From NCBI GenBank assembly GCA_028280415.1, contig JANQLV010000035.1, positions 30,675 to 94,674 on the forward strand: a DNA stretch of 64,000 bases. The letters are read 5' to 3'. A model generated the notes under the pieces. It was not told where the DNA came from. It was given only the letters and a program-made list of their open reading frames with translations, and did no database searches. The translations under genes and the position numbers were made by a program. The stretch is from Saprospiraceae bacterium. Lineage in GTDB: Bacteria; Bacteroidota; Bacteroidia; Chitinophagales; Saprospiraceae. The number at the start of each line of letters is the position of its first letter. Within the stretch, counting starts at the first letter, position 1. This document shows, in pieces, positions 38,616 to 45,726 of this stretch.

Positions 38616-39575
38616 TTGAACATAAATAAAATTGGGGACACCCCTTCCGGTGCTTTCAACAGGTTTGCCCTTAACAGCATCGTACCTTACTTTTTAATAT
38701 TAGGGGTATATATGCTTTGGGTCGCTTTCGGGCTCGGAGGATTCCGAACGGATCATATATTATTACTTGTTGCCTCTACCCTGCTCTATTTTATTCACGA
38801 AGATGGCCGAAAGCTGGTACAAGCCTTCGCATTGCTGATTGTCTACTGGATTGTATTTGATTCTATCCGGTTATTTCCCAATTACGAATACAATGCTATA
38901 CACATTGGAGATTTATACAGAAATGAGTTAAACTGGTTTGGAATTCAAACTGCAGAAGGCTTAATCACTGCCAATGAGTTTTTCGGAAAGTATAATCATA
39001 CTTTTCTGGACATCTATTCCGCGATCATTTATATCTCCTGGATTCCGGTTCCTCTTGCTTTTGGATTATATCTTTTTATTACCAAAAAACGGGTCACCCT
39101 TGTGCATTTTTGGTTTGCTTTTTTGCTGGTCAGTATTCTGGGCCTGATCATTCAATATGCCTATCCGGCTGCTCCACCCTGGTACGTTGAGATGTATGGC
39201 CCGGATGGAGCTTTCCAAAAGGTGCCTGGTAATCCCGGACGATTAATCAACTTTGATCGGTTTTTTGGCGTGAATTTATTTTCCGGGATGTACAACCTCA
39301 ATGCCAATGTTTATGCCGCAGTCCCTTCTCTGCACTGTGCATTCCCAATTATCCAGTTATTTTTTGCTATAAAATACAAATTCAAAGGCTGGGGCATCGT
39401 ATTTACCATATTAATGCTATCTACCTGGTTTTCTGCAGTATATACTAACCACCACTACATTATTGATGTATTATGCGGGATTGGTACAGCCTTGCTGGCT
39501 ATCAGTATTTACAATTTATTATTAAAAACGAAATTCAAAACCTTTCTCGATAGTTATGGGAAAAAGGTGAGTTAA
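38616..39575 (+). CDS. PAP2_3/Aur1-like transferase, probable inositol phosphorylceramide synthase
   Basis: A 319-residue polytopic membrane protein. The lipid-phosphatase/transferase motifs are 'YAAVPSLHCAFPI' near residue 230 and 'YTNHHYIIDVLCG' near 272; the His-x-x-x-Asp arrangement is typical of Aur1-like inositolphosphotransferases. It probably moves phosphoinositol from phosphatidylinositol onto ceramide. The start is TTG at 38616, 20 bases after the upstream stop, preceded by 'taggag'; the first in-frame ATG would remove the N-terminal 33 residues. Order and content match the IPC gene set known from gut Bacteroides. Confidence 0.75.
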   Translation: MNINKIGDTPSGAFNRFALNSIVPYFLILGVYMLWVAFGLGGFRTDHILLLVASTLLYFIHEDGRKLVQAFALLIVYWIVFDSIRLFPNYEYNAIHIGDLYRNELNWFGIQTAEGLITANEFFGKYNHTFLDIYSAIIYISWIPVPLAFGLYLFITKKRVTLVHFWFAFLLVSILGLIIQYAYPAAPPWYVEMYGPDGAFQKVPGNPGRLINFDRFFGVNLFSGMYNLNANVYAAVPSLHCAFPIIQLFFAIKYKFKGWGIVFTILMLSTWFSAVYTNHHYIIDVLCGIGTALLAISIYNLLLKTKFKTFLDSYGKKVS

Positions 39576-39621
39576 AATGATATTATATTACTAAATCAAT
39601 AACTATATAATCTAACATTCT

Positions 39622-40920
39622 ATGATAAAAAAGCCAAAAGGAAAGTTAGGGGTCTTGCTACCTGGTATGGGAGCAGTAGCCACCACTTTTATCGCAGGTG
39701 TGATTGCTGTTAGAAAAGGGCTTTCACATCCTATTGGTTCACTTTCTCAGATGGGTACCATCCGGCTGGGCAAACGAACGGAAAACAGAAACCCTAAAAT
39801 CAAGGACTTCATTGAACTGGCGCAATTAAAGGATATGGTCTTTGGAGGATGGGATATTTTTGAAGACAATGTTTACGAAGCAGCCATCCATGCAGAAGTA
39901 CTCGACAAAACCTTGCTAAAAAAAATCAAAAGCGATCTGGTCAAGATCAAACCAATGAAAGCGGTTTTTGATAAAAAATACGTAAAAAAACTGGAAGGTT
40001 CTTACGTTAAAAAAGGTAAAACCAAAATGGCGCTGGCTAATGCCTTGATGAAAGATATTGATAAGTTCAAAAAAGATAATAAATGCGACCGTTTGGTGAT
40101 GGTATGGTGCGGATCAACCGAAATTTATATCAAAGAATCCGAAGTACATAAAACCATCGAAAGCTTTGAAAAAGGCTTAAAGGAAAATCATCCGGATATT
40201 CCGCCAAGTATGATCTATGCATACGCAGCAATTAAAAAAGGAGTTCCCTATGCGAATGGTGCGCCTAACCTCTCCTGCGATGTACCCGCATTGGTAAAAC
40301 TGGCCAAGAAAAATGGCGTCCCAATTGGTGGAAAGGATTTCAAAACCGGGCAAACCTTAATGAAAACGATCCTCGCTCCGGGACTAAAAGCCCGCTCACT
40401 GGGAATCGAAGGCTGGTTTTCTACCAATATTCTGGGCAATCGAGACGGAGAAGTACTGGATGATCCGGATAATTTCAAAACCAAAGAAGTTTCCAAACTG
40501 GGCGTTCTGGAAGAAATTCTCGAACCGGAAAAGCATCCGGAGCTTTACAAAGACCTTTACCACAAAGTGCGAATCAATTATTATCCCCCCAGAGGTGATG
40601 CCAAGGAAGGTTGGGATAATATTGATATTCGTGGATGGCTGAATTATCCCATGCAGATCAAGATCGACTTTCTCTGCCGGGATAGTATCCTGGCCGCTCC
40701 GATCGTTTTGGATTTGGCAATCTTTCTCGACCTTGCCAATCGAGCCGATATGAAAGGTATTCAGGAATGGCTTTCCTTTTATTTCAAATCACCACAAGCC
40801 AAAAAAGGATTACAACCTTTCCACGATATATTCGTCCAGATGATGAAACTAAAAAACACCTTACGCCACCTCAAAGGCGAAGACCTGATCACGCATCTGG
40901 GCCTGGATTATTATGACTAA
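39622..40920 (+). CDS. myo-Inositol-1-phosphate synthase
   Basis: A 432-residue NAD-dependent synthase converting glucose 6-phosphate to inositol phosphate. The dinucleotide motif 'GVLLPGMGAVATTFIAGV' is at residues 10-27, 'GGWDIFEDNVYEAA' near 74, the catalytic-region lysine stretch 'PIGGKDFKTGQTLMKT' near 234, and 'INYYPPRGDAKEGWDNIDI' near 315. It supplies the head group for the lipid enzymes around it. Followed by a 75-base gap that contains a strong hairpin. Confidence 0.93.
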   Translation: MIKKPKGKLGVLLPGMGAVATTFIAGVIAVRKGLSHPIGSLSQMGTIRLGKRTENRNPKIKDFIELAQLKDMVFGGWDIFEDNVYEAAIHAEVLDKTLLKKIKSDLVKIKPMKAVFDKKYVKKLEGSYVKKGKTKMALANALMKDIDKFKKDNKCDRLVMVWCGSTEIYIKESEVHKTIESFEKGLKENHPDIPPSMIYAYAAIKKGVPYANGAPNLSCDVPALVKLAKKNGVPIGGKDFKTGQTLMKTILAPGLKARSLGIEGWFSTNILGNRDGEVLDDPDNFKTKEVSKLGVLEEILEPEKHPELYKDLYHKVRINYYPPRGDAKEGWDNIDIRGWLNYPMQIKIDFLCRDSILAAPIVLDLAIFLDLANRADMKGIQEWLSFYFKSPQAKKGLQPFHDIFVQMMKLKNTLRHLKGEDLITHLGLDYYD

Positions 40921-40932
40921 AACAATGCAGTT

Positions 40933-40990
40933 ATATGGTTATGTGGTTGTATAATTATGACCACGTAACGATATAACCACATAATCATAT
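40933..40990. repeat. 20-bp inverted repeat between inositol-phosphate synthase and acyltransferase genes
   Basis: The arms at 40933-40952 and 40971-40990 can pair over 20 positions with only two G-U pairs and an 18-base loop. The arms contain the direct motif GGTTATGTGGTT. It is inside an operon and lacks a T run, so it is more likely an mRNA stability or translation element, or a mobile repeat, than a terminator. Confidence 0.85.
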
Positions 40991-40995
40991 TTTGT

Positions 40996-41775
40996 ATGCG
41001 AGCAGTTTTAAAAAAAAGGCCGCGGCGTCCATTATTGGGCGCACCGAAAACCAAACTCGGAAAGCGATTCAGAGATCCTTTCGGGAATGTTATTCTGTTG
41101 AAAAGGTTACTTACCAGTATTATCGGTGCCGCAACTTACCGGCGATTTAATATCGTAAACAAGACGGAGGTTGAAGGGATGGAATATTTGATGAACCTTC
41201 CCCGTACTAATGTTTTGTTTGTTTCTAACCATGAAACCTATTTCGCGGATGTGATGGCATTATACCACATTTTTGCCCGGGCCAAGTGGCGGCTAAAGAA
41301 AAAGAGCAGTCCGATATACTTATTGATGCCCAGAGCAAAATCTTATTACATCGCAGCGGAAGAAACAATGAAAGATAGCGGTTGGCTACCCAAGGTATTT
41401 TCTTATGCCGGAGCCGTCACCGTTAAAAGATCATGGCGGCACAAAGGGCAGGATGTAGAACGCAATTCGGATATCAAAGCCCCATCCAAGATTAAAAAAG
41501 CACTGGGTTATGGCTGGGTGATTACTTTTCCCCAGGGCACTACCACTAAAGGCGCACCTGTGCGAAAAGGAGCGGCCAGTATGATCAAAGCAATGCGTCC
41601 CATAATAGTTCCCGTTAGACTCACAGGCTTCCGGGAAGCATTCGATAAAAAAGGACTGAGATACCGGGAGAAAGGAGTCAAATTATCCGTTAAATTCAGC
41701 GAACCGGTCCAGTTTGATGCAGAGACTTCCGTAGAAGAGATTCAGCAGTTCCTGGAAAAACATATTTTGGAATAG
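40996..41775 (+). CDS. 1-acyl-glycerol-3-phosphate acyltransferase family protein
   Basis: A 259-residue PlsC-type acyltransferase. The HX4D catalytic motif is 'NHETYFAD' (about residues 77-84) and the acceptor-site motif is 'FPQGTTTKG' near 176, a variant of FPEGT. A basic N-terminus (KKRPRRPLLGAPKTK) precedes the fold. It transfers an acyl chain to a lysophospholipid or another lipid acceptor. Its place between the inositol synthase and the PgpA-like phosphatase suggests that it tailors the acyl chains of the same lipids. Confidence 0.85.
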   Translation: MRAVLKKRPRRPLLGAPKTKLGKRFRDPFGNVILLKRLLTSIIGAATYRRFNIVNKTEVEGMEYLMNLPRTNVLFVSNHETYFADVMALYHIFARAKWRLKKKSSPIYLLMPRAKSYYIAAEETMKDSGWLPKVFSYAGAVTVKRSWRHKGQDVERNSDIKAPSKIKKALGYGWVITFPQGTTTKGAPVRKGAASMIKAMRPIIVPVRLTGFREAFDKKGLRYREKGVKLSVKFSEPVQFDAETSVEEIQQFLEKHILE

Positions 41776-41793
41776 TTAAGACTAGACTCATCT

Positions 41794-42255
41794 TTGAATT
41801 TTATTTATAAAACATTCGCAACTTTCTTTGGCGCCGGCTATGCGCCTTTAGCTCCAGGAACTTTTGGCGCTTTATTCGCAGCAGGCTTCGTATATCTTTG
41901 GCAAACACTGCAACCCGAACTCAGCTATTACCACTGGCCATTGCTGATAGTAACTATTCTGGCTTTTTTCCTCGGCGCTTATTGTACCGATCAATTGGCC
42001 GAAGAGTGGGGAAAAGACCCTTCTAAAGTAGTGATTGATGAGGCAATCGGTCTTTGGATCAGCATTCTTTTCGTTCCGGTCAATACTGTATATTTAGTAG
42101 CAGGTTTAATACTCTTTCGAATTTTTGATATCTGGAAACCCCTCGGCATTCGCAAAATGGAAAATATAAAAGGAGGCTGGGGCGTTATGATGGATGATGT
42201 TTTAGCCGGTGTTTATGCCAATATTATCTTGCAGATTTATTTGCTCCTTTCCTAG
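41794..42255 (+). CDS. PgpA-like phosphatase, probable phosphatidylinositol-phosphate phosphatase
   Basis: A 153-residue membrane protein with the PgpA family blocks 'GYAPLAPGTFGALFA', 'DPSKVVIDEAIGLW' and 'FRIFDIWKPLGIRKME...GGWGVMMDDVLAGVYAN'. PgpA removes the phosphate from phosphatidylglycerophosphate; in this operon the equivalent step is dephosphorylation of phosphatidylinositol phosphate. The start is TTG at 41794, giving the family's normal N-terminus. It ends three bases before GtrA. Confidence 0.85.
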   Translation: MNFIYKTFATFFGAGYAPLAPGTFGALFAAGFVYLWQTLQPELSYYHWPLLIVTILAFFLGAYCTDQLAEEWGKDPSKVVIDEAIGLWISILFVPVNTVYLVAGLILFRIFDIWKPLGIRKMENIKGGWGVMMDDVLAGVYANIILQIYLLLS

Positions 42256-42258
42256 CTT

Positions 42259-42690
42259 ATGGATTCAAACAAGGACATACTCGATAATGAAATTGAGGTC
42301 AGGAAACCACGCTCTTTGACCAAGATTTTCGCCTGGGCCCAAATCGCCGCACTTATCGGAACTATTGTTGATTTCCTGATGACGATCTTTTTTACTGAGT
42401 TTTTTGGCATTCTATACTGGGTATCCAATGCAATAGGTGCAGCAATGGGGGCCATTACCAATTTTTTATTAGGTCGATACTGGGTCTTTGAGGCTGCACA
42501 TCAAAAAATCGGGTCTCAGGCCTTTCGTTATGCGCTGGTTTCTGCAGGCAGCCTGATCCTCAATACCAGTGGCGTTTATCTGGTCACTGAATACTTTAAC
42601 TTGCACTATGTAGCTTCCAAAGTAATTATCGCCGTCCTCGTTGCAATAAGTTTCAATTTTATTTTGCAGAAGAATTTTGTGTATAAATAG
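42259..42690 (+). CDS. GtrA-like membrane protein
   Basis: A 143-residue protein with four hydrophobic segments and the GtrA pattern ('FAWAQIAALIGTIVDFLMTIFF', 'GAMGAITNFLLGRYWVF', 'ASKVIIAVLVAISFNFILQKNFVY'). GtrA-family proteins are proposed to flip lipid-linked sugars. As the last gene of the inositol lipid operon it may move a head-group precursor or lipid across the membrane; this is inference. It ends four bases before the convergent cysH. Confidence 0.85.
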   Translation: MDSNKDILDNEIEVRKPRSLTKIFAWAQIAALIGTIVDFLMTIFFTEFFGILYWVSNAIGAAMGAITNFLLGRYWVFEAAHQKIGSQAFRYALVSAGSLILNTSGVYLVTEYFNLHYVASKVIIAVLVAISFNFILQKNFVYK

Positions 42691-42694
42691 ATAT

Positions 42695-43420
42695 TCAGCT
42701 TTTGGTTTTTCTAGTGAAATAACCCGGGTGCAAACCGCATTCGCTCTTATTCCTTCCTTTCCAGCGTCCGCTCCTGCCTCTGCCTTTTGCCGTGCAATGT
42801 GTACAACCTATTGAGCCATAACCCTGTGCTTCGAGAGGGTGTCGGGGTAGTTGATGATAATCGAGATGATATAAGAACTCTCCTTCATCGATATCGATGA
42901 GTGGATGAAATTTTATAATATCCCCTTGTTGTTCAAAAACACGTAAGTGGGACCGGAAAGTAGTTTGACCAGACATCAGTCCGGAAATCCATACTTTGTG
43001 TTTGGCGATAACAGGTTCTAGCGGGACTATCTTATTGATACTGCAACACATTTTTGGATGATCAATCCACCATTTATCCTGTCGGGTCAAATTATTTTCC
43101 ACCTCTTTTGGACGAACATCGATGACTTTCAATTTAAAGCGCTTTGCCAGTTTTTCTTTATAGGCAATAGTTTCCGGGAAATGATACGTTGTATCTATGA
43201 AGTGTACAGTTTGGGAGGGCCGAATCTGGCTGATGAGGTGTAATAAAAACACCGATTTAGTACCGAATGAAGAGGTATAAAGCACTTCTTCTTCTGGAAA
43301 ATAATTGTACAATTCCTCCAATCGCTTTTGAAAAGTCAGCGGCCGGAAGATTGCATTCAATGCCAGGATATCTCCAGCTACAGCATCCTTAACTTTCCCA
43401 AGGTTCGTATTTGCACTCAT
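42695..43420 (-). CDS. cysH: Assimilatory (phospho)adenylylsulfate reductase
   Basis: A 241-residue reductase that makes sulfite from APS or PAPS with thioredoxin electrons. The PP-loop is 'YTSSFGTKSVFLLH' (48-61). Four cysteines for an Fe4S4 cluster are present (Cys125-Cys126 in 'KMCCSINK', Cys206 and Cys209 in 'GCTHCTAKG'), which marks the APS-reductase-type subgroup. The C-terminal catalytic cysteine is Cys228 in 'SECGLH'. No cysD/N lies nearby. The 365-base upstream region carries two tandem polycysteine reading frames with terminators, so expression is probably controlled by cysteine-dependent attenuation. Confidence 0.93.
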   Translation of the reverse strand: MSANTNLGKVKDAVAGDILALNAIFRPLTFQKRLEELYNYFPEEEVLYTSSFGTKSVFLLHLISQIRPSQTVHFIDTTYHFPETIAYKEKLAKRFKLKVIDVRPKEVENNLTRQDKWWIDHPKMCCSINKIVPLEPVIAKHKVWISGLMSGQTTFRSHLRVFEQQGDIIKFHPLIDIDEGEFLYHLDYHQLPRHPLEAQGYGSIGCTHCTAKGRGRSGRWKGRNKSECGLHPGYFTRKTKS

Positions 43421-43468
43421 AACGATTATTTTTTTATGTAAAAGCTGAAATTGTTCTGAATGGGAGCA

Positions 43469-43508
43469 TAAAAAACCCCTCTTGCGTAAATTTCCGGAAG
43501 AGGGGTTT
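43469..43508 (-). terminator. Attenuator terminator 2 in the cysH leader
   Basis: On the minus strand aaacccctctt pairs with aagaggggttt and runs into TTTTTT, a canonical intrinsic terminator. It lies 31 bases after the stop of the second polycysteine leader and about 50 bases before the cysH start. The loop contains GGAAATTT, complementary to AAATTTCC near the end of that leader's coding sequence. Confidence 0.88.
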
Positions 43509-43538
43509 GATAAAACTAATTCAAATCAGATCATACCA

Positions 43539-43607
43539 TCAGGCTGGAAATTTTGGGAATTTCGTATAACAACAGCAGCAACAAGTATGAAATGATTCCT
43601 GAAACAT
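43539..43607 (-). CDS. Polycysteine leader peptide 2 of cysH
   Basis: A 22-residue frame beginning ATG at 43607 and ending TGA, reading MFQESFHT, then five consecutive cysteine codons (TGT TGC TGC TGT TGT), then YTKFPKFPA. It lies between the two terminators of the cysH leader. Such a peptide would stall ribosomes when cysteinyl-tRNA is short. Function is inferred from layout; the run of five cysteines in two adjacent short frames is very unlikely by chance. Confidence 0.82.
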   Translation of the reverse strand: MFQESFHTCCCCCYTKFPKFPA

Positions 43608-43629
43608 ATAAAAAACTAAACTATAAAAA

Positions 43630-43667
43630 TCAAAAAAGCCTTCCCAAATTGCTCTGGAAAGGCTTTT
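43630..43667 (-). terminator. Attenuator terminator 1 in the cysH leader
   Basis: On the minus strand aaaagcctttcc pairs with ggaaggctttt (one bulge) and ends in TTTTTT. It starts about 28 bases after the stop of the first polycysteine leader. Sequence TGCTCTGG on the plus strand (43650-43657) allows pairing with the leader's own 3' coding sequence at 43708-43715 (seven of eight positions), a possible antiterminator. Confidence 0.86.
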
Positions 43668-43694
43668 ATATGCGTCAAATTAAATTTCTAATTC

Positions 43695-43784
43695 CTATAA
43701 GAATCCTCCGGAGCATAGCGCTTTAACACAACAACAGCAACAAAATTGCAGATTATGAAGTTGTATGTTTTTGGATGGATTCAT
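43695..43784 (-). CDS. Polycysteine leader peptide 1 of cysH
   Basis: A 29-residue frame beginning ATG at 43784 and ending TAG. After 14 ordinary residues (ending HNLQF) come five consecutive cysteine codons (TGT TGC TGT TGT TGT), then VKALCSGGFL with a sixth cysteine. A terminator follows directly. The layout repeats in the second leader downstream, so both act in series in front of cysH. It is too short for ordinary gene calling. Confidence 0.84.
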   Translation of the reverse strand: MNPSKNIQLHNLQFCCCCCVKALCSGGFL

Positions 43785-43813
43785 TCAAATCTGATTGATA
43801 TCATTTATGAACA

Positions 43814-43844
43814 CAATATTATTAGCATTTCCAGTAAGATGCAA
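43814..43844 (-). promoter_or_regulatory. Putative promoter of the cysH leader transcript
   Basis: On the minus strand TTG (43844-43842), a 20-base spacer and TAATATTG (43821-43814), one base off TAnnTTTG. The predicted transcript would start about 25 bases before the first leader ATG. Confidence 0.45.
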
Positions 43845-44157
43845 GTAATCTCCCCGACATTTTTAATACGTGCTAAAATTGTTTTGAGTATTTAAAGCCC
43901 ATTCAGGCGACCAATCTTGTAAAATAAGCATGTTTAATATGTTGATTTTTAAATATTTAAACCACAACAAGGCATTAAAAATATCGTTTCAATTGCGATT
44001 TGGTACGGTTATAGGTGCAATAAAATATTTACTTATTTTTCGTAACACAGCTATATTTTGGGAGTAAACTATTAGAATTATTCCAATGCTTACTCCACGT
44101 TTTCGTATCAAAAATCAATCAGACAACATCCTATTTGGAAAACACTAATAAATCTCC

Positions 44158-45066
44158 ATGATCAATCGCGCTATTCTGGCTTCTTTACTAATCTATTTAA
44201 TCAGTTGTACCAGCAGTGATAACAGTGCTATGCAGGCCAGAATGTTCATTCCAAAACCTGTAAAAACCAGCATCAGCACCGCTCAGAGTGAATCCGCCAA
44301 AGTTGAAGCCTTTAGTGCTTTACTCCAGGAACTTGCCCGCCATCAATTGATCCATACCTATGAAACCGACCTTCATCAAAAAGTTGCCGGATATCTTCCG
44401 GATACACTGGTTTCGGAGGGCTATGATTTACACATTCGGGAAATTGGCCGGATCGATACTTTCAGATTAGTCTTTCATGAGTATTTTGATATTTATGACG
44501 ATTGGAGTCACACCTATCTGGACATATTTTCTCCGGCCGGTGTATTGCTTGAATCTATGAAATTATGGGATTTATCCTTTGAGGGGATTACTAATATTGA
44601 TTTTATCGACAGCAAAACTATAGAGATCGCCTACCGCGATTTTTTTAAACAGGAAGATTTAAGAGCTAAAGCGCTTGTTCCTGCCCACAATTTTTACCTG
44701 AATCCTTCTTCCAAAAATAAAAATATACTAGAAGGTACTATATTTCAATACTATACCATCAGCCCAGGTGGTAAATTAAAAAACCTTTCCCAAAACATAC
44801 AGGTCAGTGAAGGTCGAAAATTCCCACAATCATCCGCTAAACTTTTATCCAAAAGCGAGCTGAGCCACTATAGTTTGGAAGAATTGCGATTAATGAAAAA
44901 CGAAATAATGGCGGAGTATGGATTTATTTTTCAGGATGACGCTATTCAATATTATTTCGAACAACAAGACTGGTACCTGCCGGGCACAAAACAAATAGAT
45001 AGCCTGCTTACAGATATCGAGCGATTAAATATTAATCTCCTGGTCGAAGCAGAGCGGGAATTTTAA
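44158..45066 (+). CDS. YARHG-domain lipoprotein
   Basis: A 302-residue lipoprotein (lipobox 'LIYLISC', Cys17). The C-terminal 80 residues form a YARHG domain: 'LLSKSELSHYSLEELRLMKNEIMAEYGFIF' spans its core, and 'YYFEQQDWYLPG' and 'LLTDIERLNINLL' close it. The name motif is here 'MAEYG'. YARHG domains are extracellular and probably bind peptidoglycan or other envelope ligands; the function is not established. The middle part has no motif I recognise. Confidence 0.8.
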   Translation: MINRAILASLLIYLISCTSSDNSAMQARMFIPKPVKTSISTAQSESAKVEAFSALLQELARHQLIHTYETDLHQKVAGYLPDTLVSEGYDLHIREIGRIDTFRLVFHEYFDIYDDWSHTYLDIFSPAGVLLESMKLWDLSFEGITNIDFIDSKTIEIAYRDFFKQEDLRAKALVPAHNFYLNPSSKNKNILEGTIFQYYTISPGGKLKNLSQNIQVSEGRKFPQSSAKLLSKSELSHYSLEELRLMKNEIMAEYGFIFQDDAIQYYFEQQDWYLPGTKQIDSLLTDIERLNINLLVEAEREF

Positions 45067-45093
45067 TCCTATATTATCAATATATTAAGAGTA

Positions 45094-45124
45094 TTGCATA
45101 TTTATCTAATCCCCCCTATCTTTG
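45094..45124 (+). promoter_or_regulatory. Putative promoter of the RRM protein gene
   Basis: TTG at 45094, 20-base spacer, TATCTTTG at 45117-45124. It implies a 5' leader of about 180 bases, long for a small gene and possibly regulatory. Confidence 0.55.
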
Positions 45125-45311
45125 TTATGGCTTTAAATGTTTGTAAAAGCTGCAAGTTTTAGTTAATTAATCTGAGCCATCATTTCGTAACCTTTTTATT
45201 TAGCTACAACTTATTTTATTTTTTTCACCAAGTTTGAAGTAGCTTAAATTACGAATGATTCTCTCCTTCCCTATTTATTGGTACTTCTCACTTCAATCTT
45301 AGTTTCTTATT

Positions 45312-45632
45312 ATGAATATTTTTGTCGCAAAACTTAATTTCGACACTACCAGTGACGATTTGCGAGATGCTTTTGAACAATTCGGAGAAGTTTCCTCCGC
45401 AAAAGTTATTTTTGATCGCGAAACCGGTCGATCTAAAGGCTTCGGTTTTGTGGAAATGCCTGATGATAATAGTGGTAGAGAGGCTATTGCCAATCTGAAT
45501 GATACTGAGTTAGACGGGAGAACAATTGTAGTAAAAGAAGCACGCCCAAAAGAGAATAACCGCGGAGGTGGATACAACCGTGGTGGAGGCGGAGGATATA
45601 ATCGCGGAGGCGGAGGTTACAATCGCTATTAG
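45312..45632 (+). CDS. Glycine-rich RRM RNA-binding protein
   Basis: A 106-residue protein: one RNA recognition motif (residues 1-80) with RNP2 'IFVAKL' and RNP1 'KGFGFVEM', then a Gly/Arg/Asn/Tyr tail made of 'NRGGGGGY'-type repeats. Such single-RRM proteins with RGG-like tails bind single-stranded RNA in the cytoplasm and are often cold- or stress-related in bacteria. It has its own promoter, a long leader and a terminator. Confidence 0.92.
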   Translation: MNIFVAKLNFDTTSDDLRDAFEQFGEVSSAKVIFDRETGRSKGFGFVEMPDDNSGREAIANLNDTELDGRTIVVKEARPKENNRGGGYNRGGGGGYNRGGGGYNRY

Positions 45633-45655
45633 AATAAAACAGAAGGAATAAAAAG

Positions 45656-45687
45656 AAGCTGTTTCCATCGGGAGGCAGCTTTTTTTA
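45656..45687 (+). terminator. Intrinsic terminator of the RRM gene
   Basis: Stem aagctg-tttcc / ggagg-cagctt with loop atcg, followed by a run of seven to eight T, 24 bases after the stop codon. Confidence 0.85.
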
Positions 45688-45726
45688 TTTTAATTTTGTG
45701 TTTTTTCAGTACCATTTTTTAAATCC

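Noticed and set aside
43058..43243. 61-codon frame opposite cysH
   Set aside because: Antisense shadow of a gene whose catalytic motifs are all intact.
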